Below, piece by piece: positions 33,597 through 43,169 of a DNA stretch of 60,850 nt. Source of the stretch: Lacrimispora algidixylanolytica. Its GTDB lineage: Bacteria > Bacillota > Clostridia > Lachnospirales > Lachnospiraceae. Under the pieces are notes generated by a model. That model ran no database searches, was not told the DNA's origin, and saw only the letters and a list, made by a program, of their open reading frames with translations. Positions within the stretch are counted from its first letter, which is position 1. Every line of letters starts with the position of its first letter. The position numbers and the translations under genes are program-made. The stretch is from NCBI RefSeq assembly GCF_003609635.1, contig NZ_MCIA01000030.1:190984-251833 (forward strand). The letters run 5' to 3'.

Positions 33597-35348
33597 TTAT
33601 TGATGAAAAAATGGATTAAATCCTGATTTATTTTTTTCAACTAATTCTTCATAATGATCAGGTATTATTCCTAATTTTTCATAGAATTCATCATCAAAAA
33701 TAAAAATTTGTAGGTTTTTTTTCTTAATTATTTTATATGCATTTTCTATAATTTTACCAATGGCTCCTGGATTGTCAATATCAAATGGTTTAGATATATG
33801 ATCTAAAACTAAAATTGGAATAATTGGGTATTTCTCCTCTCTAATAAGTAATTCCAAAAAAGCCAAATAACCACTAAGTTGTATTAATGTGTGTCTTGCT
33901 AAACTTCCTGTAGGTTGAATAGCATCAATATTTATTTCCTTACCGTTATGATCCCTCCCCTTTTTTATATTCATTGTCTTTAGCGAATTTCCTCTTTTAA
34001 AATATTTTATATTAAAAGTTTCATCTTTGAAATCTTGTTCAATAATATCAGAAACACCTATTGCACTCTTATACAGTGAGGTTATAAAATCTGATATTTT
34101 TTTTATTTTTTTTTCATCATCTGCATTTGATAGATTCTTAATATCATTTCTTAATTCATTAGCTCTTTTTTTCATACTATCAAGCTCATCATTATCAAAT
34201 TCTTCTATATCGGAAGCAATACAATCTTCAATTATAGCAATAACCTTTGCTTTTTCATCTAATTGAAATCTAATATATTTATTGTTACTTCTCAGTATTT
34301 CTTCTTTCACTTTATCTCGCTGTTGCCTTAATTTTTTTACGGTTTCATCGCTTATAACGTATTTATTAAAAGTGATGCTATTTTTAAGCTCATCAACTAG
34401 AGAAATTAGAGGTTCTATTAAATAGTTAAAATCCTCTCTTTCAGCAATAATGCCATGTAAATTATTTAGTAAAACTTTTCTATTTTCATTTTCATGTTGA
34501 ATAGTTTTCATTTCAGCTTTTCTATAATCATAAATTTTTATTTGATCGTCGATATTATTATAGATTACTTCTAATTCTGAAATAGGTTGACTTTCTATTG
34601 GATTTTTAGAATTTATCATATTTTTCATTTCGAAAATTTTATTAGATATTTCTTCTTTGTTATTACCATTATACACGATGTTCAAATTTAGTTTTGGTAA
34701 ATTCATATTAATTTTTTGTCTGTTTAAATTATTTTTTACAGATATGCTTTCTAGCCCACTTATATCTTTTTTAAGTTTTTCTAACTCCTTTTTTAGTTTA
34801 AAGAGTTTTTCAGTGTTTCGATTAAAGATAAAATTCAAAATTGAAGTCATTTTTATCGAATATTTTAAATCACTACATTTATCAAAAAAGTCAATTAAAT
34901 TGCCTTGTCTTATTTCGCCTAAAAAGCTAAATACTGTAAATGTTCTATAGGTTATATTTTCATCTGCAAAATCATGTAATCTTCTTAAATTATCTTTATC
35001 AATAGCAAATACTGCTTCAAGTCTATCTCTATATTCAGATAAACTAATTGGTTCTTTATCTTCTTCATCAAAATAAGAAAAATAATTAACAGAAGTTTTC
35101 ATGGTTCTTGTTATTCTGTATGTTAAGTTATTGTATGTAAATTTCATTATTCCCTTTTTCAAAGTGCCATGATACCATGGGCATTCACTCAAATCATATG
35201 ATGATCCAAACATAAAATCTAAAAACTTATAAAACTCTGTTTTACCAGAACTATTTTTTCCTTTTATATAATTTAAACCTTCATTAAATTCGTAAGTAAA
35301 TGTTTGCTCATCAGTACTTATCAATGTAAGTTTTTCTATATTAAACAT
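33597..35348 (-). CDS. SMC/RecN-like ABC ATPase of an ABC-three-component (Lamassu-like) defence system
   Basis: A 583-residue ATPase. The N-terminal beta-rich start leads to Walker A GKNSSGKTEFYKFLDFMFGS (residues 30 onward), then a long Lys/Glu/Asn-rich coiled coil (about 180-420), and a C-terminal half with LSGYLAFLELLIREEKYPIIPILVLDHISKP, where LSGYLAFLE stands near the signature position and LVLDHISKP is the degenerate Walker B. This is the plan of the ABC ATPases of ABC-3C systems and of LmuB/DdmC in Lamassu. Its start overlaps the end of the middle-component gene by 8 bp. Base composition is visibly more AT-rich than the rest of the window, suggesting transfer. The ATPase probably senses foreign DNA and activates the effector. 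Confidence 0.75.
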   Translation of the reverse strand: MFNIEKLTLISTDEQTFTYEFNEGLNYIKGKNSSGKTEFYKFLDFMFGSSYDLSECPWYHGTLKKGIMKFTYNNLTYRITRTMKTSVNYFSYFDEEDKEPISLSEYRDRLEAVFAIDKDNLRRLHDFADENITYRTFTVFSFLGEIRQGNLIDFFDKCSDLKYSIKMTSILNFIFNRNTEKLFKLKKELEKLKKDISGLESISVKNNLNRQKINMNLPKLNLNIVYNGNNKEEISNKIFEMKNMINSKNPIESQPISELEVIYNNIDDQIKIYDYRKAEMKTIQHENENRKVLLNNLHGIIAEREDFNYLIEPLISLVDELKNSITFNKYVISDETVKKLRQQRDKVKEEILRSNNKYIRFQLDEKAKVIAIIEDCIASDIEEFDNDELDSMKKRANELRNDIKNLSNADDEKKIKKISDFITSLYKSAIGVSDIIEQDFKDETFNIKYFKRGNSLKTMNIKKGRDHNGKEINIDAIQPTGSLARHTLIQLSGYLAFLELLIREEKYPIIPILVLDHISKPFDIDNPGAIGKIIENAYKIIKKKNLQIFIFDDEFYEKLGIIPDHYEELVEKNKSGFNPFFHQ

Positions 35349-35772
35349 TAGATATCACCTCTTTCATAAACTGTCTATCTGAAATATCTCTACATTTATT
35401 TATTGCATTCTCAATAAATATATTTCCATAACTTAAAATAGCTTGCTGTTCATTATTATATATTAATTCATTACCATTAATTATTAATTGTCCATTTGTT
35501 ATAAGTAAATGTATAGCTTTAGTTATATATTCAATACTTTTACAATAATCATGATAATTACCTGTGATTTGAGAAATACATTTTAACAATATATCTACAG
35601 ATGTATTACTACGATATATATTTTCATAATTGAAGTTACTTTTATTAAGTAAATATGCAAAGAAAAGAGTTTTATTAACACTTAAATTCTTATGCACACC
35701 AATAATCTTAATAACTATATGGCAATATTTTGAAATTAAAAGAACTTCCATTTTTTGTGTATTAGTACTCAT
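35341..35772 (-). CDS. ABC-3C middle component (small linker protein)
   Basis: A 143-residue protein between effector and ATPase genes. It is helical, with an Asn/Ile-rich make-up, and a possible winged-helix end (KAIHLLITNGQLIINGNELIYNNEQQAILSYG). ABC-3C systems have a variable middle component in this position, so the call rests mostly on gene order and overlaps: its start overlaps the effector gene by 11 bp and its stop the ATPase gene by 8 bp. It corresponds to LmuC/DdmB if the Lamassu comparison holds. No motif proves function. Confidence 0.6.
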   Translation of the reverse strand: MSTNTQKMEVLLISKYCHIVIKIIGVHKNLSVNKTLFFAYLLNKSNFNYENIYRSNTSVDILLKCISQITGNYHDYCKSIEYITKAIHLLITNGQLIINGNELIYNNEQQAILSYGNIFIENAINKCRDISDRQFMKEVISNV

Positions 35773-36916
35773 CTTTAACGTCCTTCCAAGATATTAATAA
35801 TTTTTTCTCAATATCTTCCTTTGTTAAATGAATTGCTGAACCATAATAAATTTGTTCATTCAAAGTATATGAGTTTCCCCTTTTTTTAGTTTCATCTAAC
35901 CTAAAAAACGGTTTGTCATTATTAATGTTATTCAGATATTCTTTAGCATCTGTAAAATGACTATAGGTTGTATCTTCAATAGTATCTATTTTATATTTCT
36001 TCATATTCTCTAAGTTTCCAAGCTTATAATCATTATAATATTGTTCATAAACAAGGTGTTCTTCGATTTTATTTTCAGAATAAAAGCATGCACACAATTG
36101 TTTATATTGTCTCGACATAGCTATTTCAGTATCTTTCAAACTAATATGATTTAAACTCTTAAAAATACTAAAATCCGTATATATTTCTTTATCAGAGATA
36201 TCTTGACATATCTCCTCTAAAAAGTGGATAAGATCGTCATATTTACATGTATATGATTTATTTTTGACTACACTCTCCATTATTTCACAAGTAATTTTAG
36301 AAAGTAAAGCCTTTATCCTACATTCATATACCTTTGAATTAACGCTTGGTTTATGAAATGTTTTTCCATATACTTGATTTAGCATTTCATCCATATCAAC
36401 TATTTCTTTAAATTCATAATTAGCTCTTATATTATTATAAGCATTTTCAAATTTAGAAAAATCATTATCAATTATATTTTTAATCTGACTTTTTAACGAT
36501 TTAACGTCTTCGTTCGATTGTACTATTTCATCATAAATTGTTAAGGCAGATTTATCGAAAATCAAATCACTATTATTATAACTACTATCCATTAATAAAA
36601 TATAATTGGTTATTGGGTCATCAGACATTTCTAGTAATATCCAGTTATATAAAAGCTGCTTGAAGTCTTTTGCATCCAATTTTTTCTTTTTAACTTGAAT
36701 AGCTGTAATTCCTTTCGAGGTCTTTAATAAGCTATTAAAATCTACACATTTTTTATCAATATATTCTAAGTCATCAGGTTTATATTTTATAGCAACATCT
36801 TCAAAAGTCTCATAACCTATCTCCATATTATCTTGTAATTTTTCTAAATAATAAACAAAAACTTTAATCTGATATGCAAATCCACTTAAACTACTTATGC
36901 CTCCATTACTTGCCAT
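35762..36916 (-). CDS. Cap4/DUF4297-like nuclease effector of the ABC-3C system
   Basis: A 384-residue protein. The N-terminal domain begins ISSLSGFAYQIKVFVYYLEKL, the usual opening of DUF4297/Cap4 nucleases, then YETFEDVAIKY (Glu39, Asp40) and AIQVKKKK (Gln74, Lys76), which together form a plausible D-(E/Q)xK active site of the restriction-endonuclease fold. The C-terminal half is helical and probably contacts the ABC ATPase. AGGAG before the ATG at 36916 is good. First gene of the operon, as in DdmABC and Lamassu type II. The target is likely DNA; this is inferred from family. Confidence 0.72.
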   Translation of the reverse strand: MASNGGISSLSGFAYQIKVFVYYLEKLQDNMEIGYETFEDVAIKYKPDDLEYIDKKCVDFNSLLKTSKGITAIQVKKKKLDAKDFKQLLYNWILLEMSDDPITNYILLMDSSYNNSDLIFDKSALTIYDEIVQSNEDVKSLKSQIKNIIDNDFSKFENAYNNIRANYEFKEIVDMDEMLNQVYGKTFHKPSVNSKVYECRIKALLSKITCEIMESVVKNKSYTCKYDDLIHFLEEICQDISDKEIYTDFSIFKSLNHISLKDTEIAMSRQYKQLCACFYSENKIEEHLVYEQYYNDYKLGNLENMKKYKIDTIEDTTYSHFTDAKEYLNNINNDKPFFRLDETKKRGNSYTLNEQIYYGSAIHLTKEDIEKKLLISWKDVKDEY

Positions 36917-37122
36917 AGCAACTCCTCCCCCTATTAAAAATCAACTGTTATTATTTATATTTTGACTAATAAAAAAAATATTTTTATTTGTTTATAAAAA
37001 TCCAGTATTAATTTATTATACTACACGTTTCCATATTAAACATCCCATTTTTTATAATTAATTTGTTATTTTTGTCAAATTACGACAGATAGAGCATCTT
37101 TATAATTATTTATTAATTGCGA
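36917..37122. other. AT-rich upstream region of the defence operon
   Basis: Very AT-rich, with poly-A/T tracts. The operon promoter should lie here but no clear -35/-10 pair stands out. Confidence 0.4.
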
Positions 37123-37162
37123 AAAGCCCTCACACTAACTTTTCAGTTAATATAAGGGCTTT
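37123..37162. terminator. Terminator after ppdK
   Basis: AAAGCCCT pairs with AGGGCTTT, enclosing TAACT/AGTTA; placed just after the ppdK stop. Confidence 0.8.
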
Positions 37163-37200
37163 CATGTTATTCTCAGAAAAAAATATAACAATTTTTCATC

Positions 37201-39828
37201 TTACTTATTTGCTAGTGCTGCCTGTGCTGCTGCGAGCTTTGCAATTGGCACACGGAATGGAGAACAGGAAACGTAGTCCAGACCAATCTTATGGCAGAAT
37301 TCTACAGAGGAAGGATCACCGCCGTGCTCACCGCAAATACCGATGTGCATATCAGGACGAACACTTTTTCCTAACTTAATAGCAGTCTCCATCAGCTTTC
37401 CTACACCGATTTGATCCAATTTGGTAAATGGATCATTCTCAAAAATCTTAGTGTTATAATAAGCATTTAAGAATTTACCAGCATCGTCTCTAGAGAAACC
37501 ATAAGTCATCTGTGTCAGATCGTTGGTTCCAAAGCAGAAGAACTCGGCATCCTTTGCAATATCATCTGCCATAAGAGCTGCTCTTGGAATCTCAATCATA
37601 GTACCTACTTCGTATTTTAGATTACTGCCAGCGGCTGCAATCTCTGCATCGGCTGTCTCAACAACAATATTCTTAACAAACTTAAGTTCTTTTTCATCGC
37701 AGATAAGAGGAATCATAATTTCTGGACAAACATTCCAGTCCTCATGAGCCTTCTGAACATTGATAGCGGCCCGAATTACTGCTTTGGTTTGCATTCTTGC
37801 AATCTCAGGATATGTAACGGTCAAACGGCAACCTCTGTGTCCCATCATTGGGTTGAACTCGTGAAGGGAGTTAATAATATTCTTAATCTGTGCCACTGTC
37901 TTACCTTGGGCATCAGCAAGCTTTTTAATATCTTCTTCATCCGTTGGAACAAACTCATGAAGTGGTGGATCCAGGAAACGGATGGTAACAGGATTTCCTT
38001 CCAATGCCTCATACAGTTTTTCGAAATCTCCCTGCTGTACCGGAAGGATTTTTTCAAGAGCAGCCTCTCTCTCTTCCACTGTATCAGAGCAAATCATCTC
38101 ACGGAATGCATCAATTCTGTCACCTTCAAAGAACATATGCTCTGTTCTGCAAAGACCAATTCCCTCTGCTCCAAGCTCTCTTGCTTTTTTGGCATCGGCT
38201 GGAGTGTCAGCGTTGGTTCTTACTTTCAATCTTCTATATTTATCAGCCCAAGCCATAATTCTTCCAAACTCTCCCACAATTGTAGCATCCATTGTAGGAA
38301 GGACTCCATCATAGATTTTACCGGTAGAGCCATCAAGAGATAACCAGTCACCTTCGTGGAACTCTTTTCCTGCCAGGGTAAACGTCTTATTATCTTCATC
38401 CATAGAAATTTCAGAACAGCCAGAAACACAGCAGGTTCCCATTCCACGAGCGACTACGGCTGCGTGAGATGTCATTCCACCACGTACCGTTAAGATTCCC
38501 TGAGCCGCCTTCATACCTTCAATATCTTCTGGTGAAGTCTCAAGACGCACTAAAATAACCTTCTCACCTTTTTCGTGCCAGCATTTTGCATCATCGGCAT
38601 TGAATACAACCTTACCGCAGGCGGCTCCAGGTGAAGCTGCAAGTGCTTTCCCAATCGGTTCTGTATTCTTTAATGCCTCACTGTCAAACTGTGGGTGGAG
38701 AAGGGTATCTAAGTTTCTTGGATCAATCATCTTGACCGCTTTTTCCTCTGAAATCATTCCTTCATCAACCAGGTCACAGGCAATGGTTAAAGCAGCCTTT
38801 GCGGTCCGCTTCCCGTTTCTGGTCTGAAGCATATATAATTTCGTATCTTCAATGGTGAATTCCATATCCTGCATATCTCTGTAATGATCTTCCAACTTGC
38901 CACAGATCTCTACAAATTTATTATAAGCCTCTGGCATTACTTCCTTAAGCTGATCAATCTTTCTTGGAGTGCGGACACCTGCAACTACATCTTCCCCCTG
39001 GGCATTCATTAAGAACTCTCCCATTAGATGTTTTTCTCCAGTTGCTGGGTTACGGGTAAATGCTACACCAGTTCCTGATGTTTCTCCTAGATTTCCAAAG
39101 ACCATCATCTGAACATTAACTGCAGTACCCCAAGAATAAGGAATATCGTTATCGCGTCGATATACGTTGGCCCGTGGATTATCCCAGGAACGGAACACTG
39201 CCTTAACTGCCTCCATAAGCTGTGTCTTTGGATCATCTGGGAAGTCTTTGCCTATTTTAACTTTGTACTCTTCTCGGAACAGATAAGCAAGTTTTTTTAA
39301 ATCATCCGCTGTCAAATCTACGTCTTCCGTGATTCCTTTTTCTTTCTTAACTCTGTCAATCAATTCCTCAAAGAACTTTTTCCCAACTTCCATAACAACA
39401 TCAGAAAACATCTGGATAAATCTACGGTAACAATCCCATGCCCATCTAGGATTTGATGATTTAGCAGCCAAAACCTCTACTACCTCTTCATTCAAGCCAA
39501 GGTTTAAGATGGTGTCCATCATACCAGGCATGGATGCTCTTGCACCGGAACGAACAGAAACTAGGAGAGGGTTTTCTTTATCGCCAAACTTTTTCCCTGC
39601 AATCTCCTCCATCTTCTCGATGTATTCCATGATTTGACCCATGATCTCATCATTGATTTTTTCGCCGTCTTCATAATACTGGGTACAGGCTTCTGTTGTA
39701 ATGGTGAACCCCTGAGGTACTGGAAGACCCAAATTCGTCATCTCTGCCAGATTGGCCCCCTTGCCCCCTAAGAGATTCTTCATTTCAGTATTGCCCTCGG
39801 TAAACAGATAAACCCATTTTTTTGCCAT
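37201..39828 (-). CDS. ppdK: Pyruvate, phosphate dikinase
   Basis: Cytoplasmic enzyme that interconverts pyruvate, ATP and phosphate with PEP, AMP and PPi; in anaerobes it usually runs as a PPi-saving glycolytic step. The 875-residue chain shows the N-terminal ATP-grasp part (TEGNTEMKNLLGGKGANLAEMTNLG), the swivelling phosphohistidine motif GGMTSHAAVVARGMG, GLCRTEHMFF in the PEP domain and the C-terminal GICGEHGGDPSSVEFCHKIG with catalytic Cys in GLDYVSCSPFRVP. Length is typical. AGGAGG lies ten bases before the ATG. PPi supply links it to the hppA pump. Divergent from the BMP gene. Confidence 0.98.
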   Translation of the reverse strand: MAKKWVYLFTEGNTEMKNLLGGKGANLAEMTNLGLPVPQGFTITTEACTQYYEDGEKINDEIMGQIMEYIEKMEEIAGKKFGDKENPLLVSVRSGARASMPGMMDTILNLGLNEEVVEVLAAKSSNPRWAWDCYRRFIQMFSDVVMEVGKKFFEELIDRVKKEKGITEDVDLTADDLKKLAYLFREEYKVKIGKDFPDDPKTQLMEAVKAVFRSWDNPRANVYRRDNDIPYSWGTAVNVQMMVFGNLGETSGTGVAFTRNPATGEKHLMGEFLMNAQGEDVVAGVRTPRKIDQLKEVMPEAYNKFVEICGKLEDHYRDMQDMEFTIEDTKLYMLQTRNGKRTAKAALTIACDLVDEGMISEEKAVKMIDPRNLDTLLHPQFDSEALKNTEPIGKALAASPGAACGKVVFNADDAKCWHEKGEKVILVRLETSPEDIEGMKAAQGILTVRGGMTSHAAVVARGMGTCCVSGCSEISMDEDNKTFTLAGKEFHEGDWLSLDGSTGKIYDGVLPTMDATIVGEFGRIMAWADKYRRLKVRTNADTPADAKKARELGAEGIGLCRTEHMFFEGDRIDAFREMICSDTVEEREAALEKILPVQQGDFEKLYEALEGNPVTIRFLDPPLHEFVPTDEEDIKKLADAQGKTVAQIKNIINSLHEFNPMMGHRGCRLTVTYPEIARMQTKAVIRAAINVQKAHEDWNVCPEIMIPLICDEKELKFVKNIVVETADAEIAAAGSNLKYEVGTMIEIPRAALMADDIAKDAEFFCFGTNDLTQMTYGFSRDDAGKFLNAYYNTKIFENDPFTKLDQIGVGKLMETAIKLGKSVRPDMHIGICGEHGGDPSSVEFCHKIGLDYVSCSPFRVPIAKLAAAQAALANK

Positions 39829-40271
39829 AAGTAAAGTTCCTCCTCGAAAATATGTTGGATAGTTTACTCTTCCACTTGATCCTTATAAGGAAAAGTCATG
39901 CAAATATTATAACATAAAAAGAGTACTAGTAAATAGGTTTTCCCAGTTTTTTATATATTATTTCGTCATTTTTCGATACAATTCTACTTTATTCGATCTT
40001 ATAGTCTGTCTTTTTCTCATATGCGATTTGTAGTCGCATATGCGATTTTGTTATAATTTTATCCATTTTTTTATATTTATTATGAAGCTTCCAATAATTG
40101 GAAGTGACAAAATTAGTAAAAACCGTATAATAAGCTAGGAGATATAAAACCGTGATTTTTTGCTATTGTTTTTCATTAAAATAACAACGAATAAGATTGT
40201 CTACAGAACAAAAATATGATACATTATTGTTATCTCTGAAAAACAATCGATAACAGGAGGAAACAAGTATT
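39829..40271. promoter_or_regulatory. Divergent promoter region with TCGCATAT inverted repeat
   Basis: ATATGCGA (40019-40026), 7 bases, TCGCATAT (40034-40041), followed by a further GCGATTTTG. The repeat lies between ppdK and the nucleoside transporter. It could be a regulator site for one or both. No known riboswitch was seen before the BMP gene; the remaining sequence is AT-rich. Confidence 0.45.
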
Positions 40272-41435
40272 ATGAAAAAGAGAGCATTAGCATTGGCTAT
40301 GGCAGTTTTAATGACTGCTACATTAAGCGCATGTGGTTCTTCTAAGCCAGGTACTGCAGCTACTACAGCAGCACCAGCGGAAACCACAACTGCCGCCGAA
40401 TCCAAGGGAGATACTTCAAAGAAGACTGACTCATCCACTGGATACGAGATTGCATTGGTTACAGACCTTGGAACTATTGATGACAAATCATTTAACCAGG
40501 GTGCTTGGGAAGGGTTGAAAAAGTATGCAGAGGAGAAAGGTGTTTCCTACAAATACTATCAGCCACAGGAAGGAACGACTGATTCCTATCTTGAGACCAT
40601 TGGTCTTGCTGTTGAAGGCGGAGCAAAGCTTGTTGTTTGCCCAGGATTCTTATTTGAAGAACCAGTTTTCCTAGCACAGGATCAGTACAAAGATGTTCAT
40701 TTCATCCTTCTTGATGGAGAACCTCACAATGCTGATTATTCAGAAAAGAGAATTGAAAAGAATGTTATGCCTATCCTTTTCCAGGAGGACGAGCCTGGTT
40801 TCTTAGCTGGCTACGCTGCTGTTAAAGATGGCAATACAAAGCTTGGTTTCTTAGGCGGAATGGCTGTTCCTGCTGTTGTTCGTTTCGGTTACGGATTTGC
40901 AGAGGGTGCTGACTATGCAGCAAAAGAATTAGGCATTGATAATATCGAAATCATGTATAACTACACTGGCGCATTCGCTGCTACACCAGAAGCACAGTCT
41001 ATGGCTGCTTCCTGGTTCCAGAATGGCACTCAGGCTATCTTTGGATGTGGCGGTGCTGTAGGTAACTCCGTTATGGCTGCTGCTGAAGAAAAAGGCGGTA
41101 AGATGATCGGTGTTGACGTTGACCAGAGCTTTGAATCTCCATCTGTTATCACCTCTGCTATGAAACAGCTTTCAGTTTCTGTTTACGATGGTGTAAAGGC
41201 TCATTTTGATGACAAGTTCCCAGGCGGTAAGACAAGCATCTTCTCCGCTAAGAACGACGGTATCGGCCTTCCAATGGACACTTCTAAATTTACAAAGTTT
41301 ACAAAAGAAGACTACGACAAGATTTTTAAAGAGTTAAAAGATGGCAAGGTAACACTTGTACAGCCTTCTCAGGATAATAACAATCCTACTGTTGACTTAA
41401 AGCTTGAAAAAACAACAATTAAATTTGTAGAATAA
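40272..41435 (+). CDS. bmpA: BMP family nucleoside-binding lipoprotein
   Basis: Extracytoplasmic lipoprotein that binds purine nucleosides for an ABC importer. The signal KRALALAMAVLMTATLSAC has its lipidated Cys21, followed by an Ala/Thr-rich linker, and DLGTIDDKSFNQGAWEGL, the BMP-family signature, near residue 65. Later GCGGAVGNSVMAAAEE and IGVDVDQS are typical ribose-binding-fold motifs. AGGAGG lies 11 bases before the ATG. It is the first gene of an operon with ATPase and two permeases, as in the YufNOPQ/NupNOPQ systems. Expression is likely to exceed that of the downstream genes because of the terminator that follows. Confidence 0.93.
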   Translation: MKKRALALAMAVLMTATLSACGSSKPGTAATTAAPAETTTAAESKGDTSKKTDSSTGYEIALVTDLGTIDDKSFNQGAWEGLKKYAEEKGVSYKYYQPQEGTTDSYLETIGLAVEGGAKLVVCPGFLFEEPVFLAQDQYKDVHFILLDGEPHNADYSEKRIEKNVMPILFQEDEPGFLAGYAAVKDGNTKLGFLGGMAVPAVVRFGYGFAEGADYAAKELGIDNIEIMYNYTGAFAATPEAQSMAASWFQNGTQAIFGCGGAVGNSVMAAAEEKGGKMIGVDVDQSFESPSVITSAMKQLSVSVYDGVKAHFDDKFPGGKTSIFSAKNDGIGLPMDTSKFTKFTKEDYDKIFKELKDGKVTLVQPSQDNNNPTVDLKLEKTTIKFVE

Positions 41436-41494
41436 TCTGCAAAAACGCCCTGTGGGCATACCACAATGCTCGTAATAGGAGCAGATAGGAGGAA

Positions 41495-41563
41495 GGGAGA
41501 TGCCGTTTGTTCACCAGTCAAAAAAGACATGGTTTCCTACGGCATCTCCCTTCTTCGTTTTTC
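41495..41563 (+). terminator. Intra-operon terminator after bmpA
   Basis: GGGAGATGCCGT pairs with ACGGCATCTCCC, then TTCTTCGTTTTT. It separates the binding protein from the rest of its operon and should reduce, not abolish, downstream transcription. Confidence 0.8.
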
Positions 41564-41637
41564 GATAAAAATTCGTTGCATATTTTAAAGAATTGGTACC
41601 GGGTCCCATAGTCAGGTACCGTAGTGAGGGGGATTTT

Positions 41638-43167
41638 ATGGACTATATTATTGAGATGCTACACATCACAAAGGAATTTCCCGGTATCATCGCCAACGAT
41701 GACATTACACTGCAGTTAAAGAAAGGCGAGATACACGCCCTGCTTGGTGAAAACGGCGCGGGGAAATCCACTCTTATGAGTGTCTTATTTGGTCTATACC
41801 AGCCAGAAAAGGGCGTCATTAAGGTACGGGATAAAGAAGCAAAGATTACCGGACCAATGGATGCCAACACACTGGGAATTGGCATGGTTCATCAGCATTT
41901 TAAGCTGGTTGAAAATTTTACCGTACTGCAGAATATCGTTCTGGGTATGGAGACAACAAAGCGGGGCTTTTTAAAGATGGATGACGCCCGCAAAAAAGTA
42001 ATGGAGTTAAGTGAAAAATATAAATTATTTGTCAATCCGGACGCTCTTATATCAGATATTACGGTAGGTATGCAGCAAAGGGTTGAGATTCTTAAAATGC
42101 TTTACCGTGATAACGAAATCATGATTTTTGACGAACCAACTGCGGTTTTAACCCCTCAGGAGATCGATGAACTGATGCAGATCATGAGAGACCTTGTAAA
42201 AGAAGGAAAATCCATACTGTTCATCACTCACAAGCTCAATGAAATCAAGGCGGTTGCAGACCGTTGCAGCGTCCTGCGCCGCGGTAAATATATTGGAACT
42301 GTTGACGTAGCGGATACCTCAGCAGCAGAAATGTCTGAGATGATGGTAGGCCGTAAGGTAAATCTGACCGTTGAAAAAAAGCAGTCCTCTCCTGGTGATG
42401 TAGTGCTTGAAATTAAGGATCTTTCCGTGGAAGCAAAACGGGAAGGACAGAAAAAGAAATTGGTTCATGATGTTTCCTTTCATGTGAGCAGAGGCGAGAT
42501 CGTCTGCATCGCAGGCATTGACGGAAACGGCCAGACAGAACTTATCCATGCCATTACCGGTATCTCTGACATGAGCTCCGGAACCGTTTCTATAAACGGG
42601 GAAGACATGTCGAAAAAGAGTATCCGTTATAAAAACACACATGGCCTGTCTCATATCCCGGAAGACCGCCACAAACATGGTTTGGTGCTGGAATATAACC
42701 TGGCTTACAATGTGATTCTTCAGGAATATTTTCAACCTAATTTTCAAAGCGGTACTTTTTTAAAGAATGATAAAATTTATGAATATGCAGAAAAGCTAAT
42801 TAAGGATTATGATATCCGTAGCAGTGAAGGTCCTTTTACTATCACTCGCAGTATGTCAGGCGGCAACCAGCAAAAAGCTATCGTTGCCAGAGAAATCTCT
42901 AAATCTCCTGACATTCTTTTAGCCGTTCAGCCTACAAGAGGTCTTGATGTAGGTGCGATTGAGTACATTCACAATCAGTTGATTAAGCAGAGGGACGCTG
43001 GTGCTGCTATCTTATTAGTCTCCCTGGAATTAGATGAGGTAATGAATTTAAGCGACCGAATATTAGTCATGTTTGAAGGCGAGATTGTCGCTGACTTAGA
43101 TCCAAAGAGTGTAACAGTTCAGGAACTGGGTCTTTACATGGCAGGCGCAAAGAAAGAAGGTGAGTAG
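41638..43167 (+). CDS. nupO: Nucleoside ABC transporter ATP-binding protein (two-domain)
   Basis: A 509-residue ATPase with two cassette domains, as in CUT2-like nucleoside importers. First domain: Walker A GENGAGKST, signature VGMQQRVEI, Walker B IMIFDEPTAVL. Second: SRGEIVCIAGIDGNGQTELI with a variant P-loop that lacks the GKS/T, signature MSGGNQQKAIVAREI and LLAVQPTRGLDVGAIE. The degenerate second site is normal for this class. The ATG at 41638 has GAGGGGG five bases upstream, unlike the longer frame from 41593. It is followed by two permease genes. Confidence 0.9.
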   Translation: MDYIIEMLHITKEFPGIIANDDITLQLKKGEIHALLGENGAGKSTLMSVLFGLYQPEKGVIKVRDKEAKITGPMDANTLGIGMVHQHFKLVENFTVLQNIVLGMETTKRGFLKMDDARKKVMELSEKYKLFVNPDALISDITVGMQQRVEILKMLYRDNEIMIFDEPTAVLTPQEIDELMQIMRDLVKEGKSILFITHKLNEIKAVADRCSVLRRGKYIGTVDVADTSAAEMSEMMVGRKVNLTVEKKQSSPGDVVLEIKDLSVEAKREGQKKKLVHDVSFHVSRGEIVCIAGIDGNGQTELIHAITGISDMSSGTVSINGEDMSKKSIRYKNTHGLSHIPEDRHKHGLVLEYNLAYNVILQEYFQPNFQSGTFLKNDKIYEYAEKLIKDYDIRSSEGPFTITRSMSGGNQQKAIVAREISKSPDILLAVQPTRGLDVGAIEYIHNQLIKQRDAGAAILLVSLELDEVMNLSDRILVMFEGEIVADLDPKSVTVQELGLYMAGAKKEGE

Positions 43168-43169
43168 TC

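Noticed and set aside
33597-36916. Reading the AT-rich operon as a prophage remnant
   Set aside because: No integrase, capsid, or attachment repeat was found; the three genes fit a defence cassette instead.
37744-38343. Long plus-strand frame inside ppdK
   Set aside because: Shadow of ppdK; no ribosome site and no recognisable domain.
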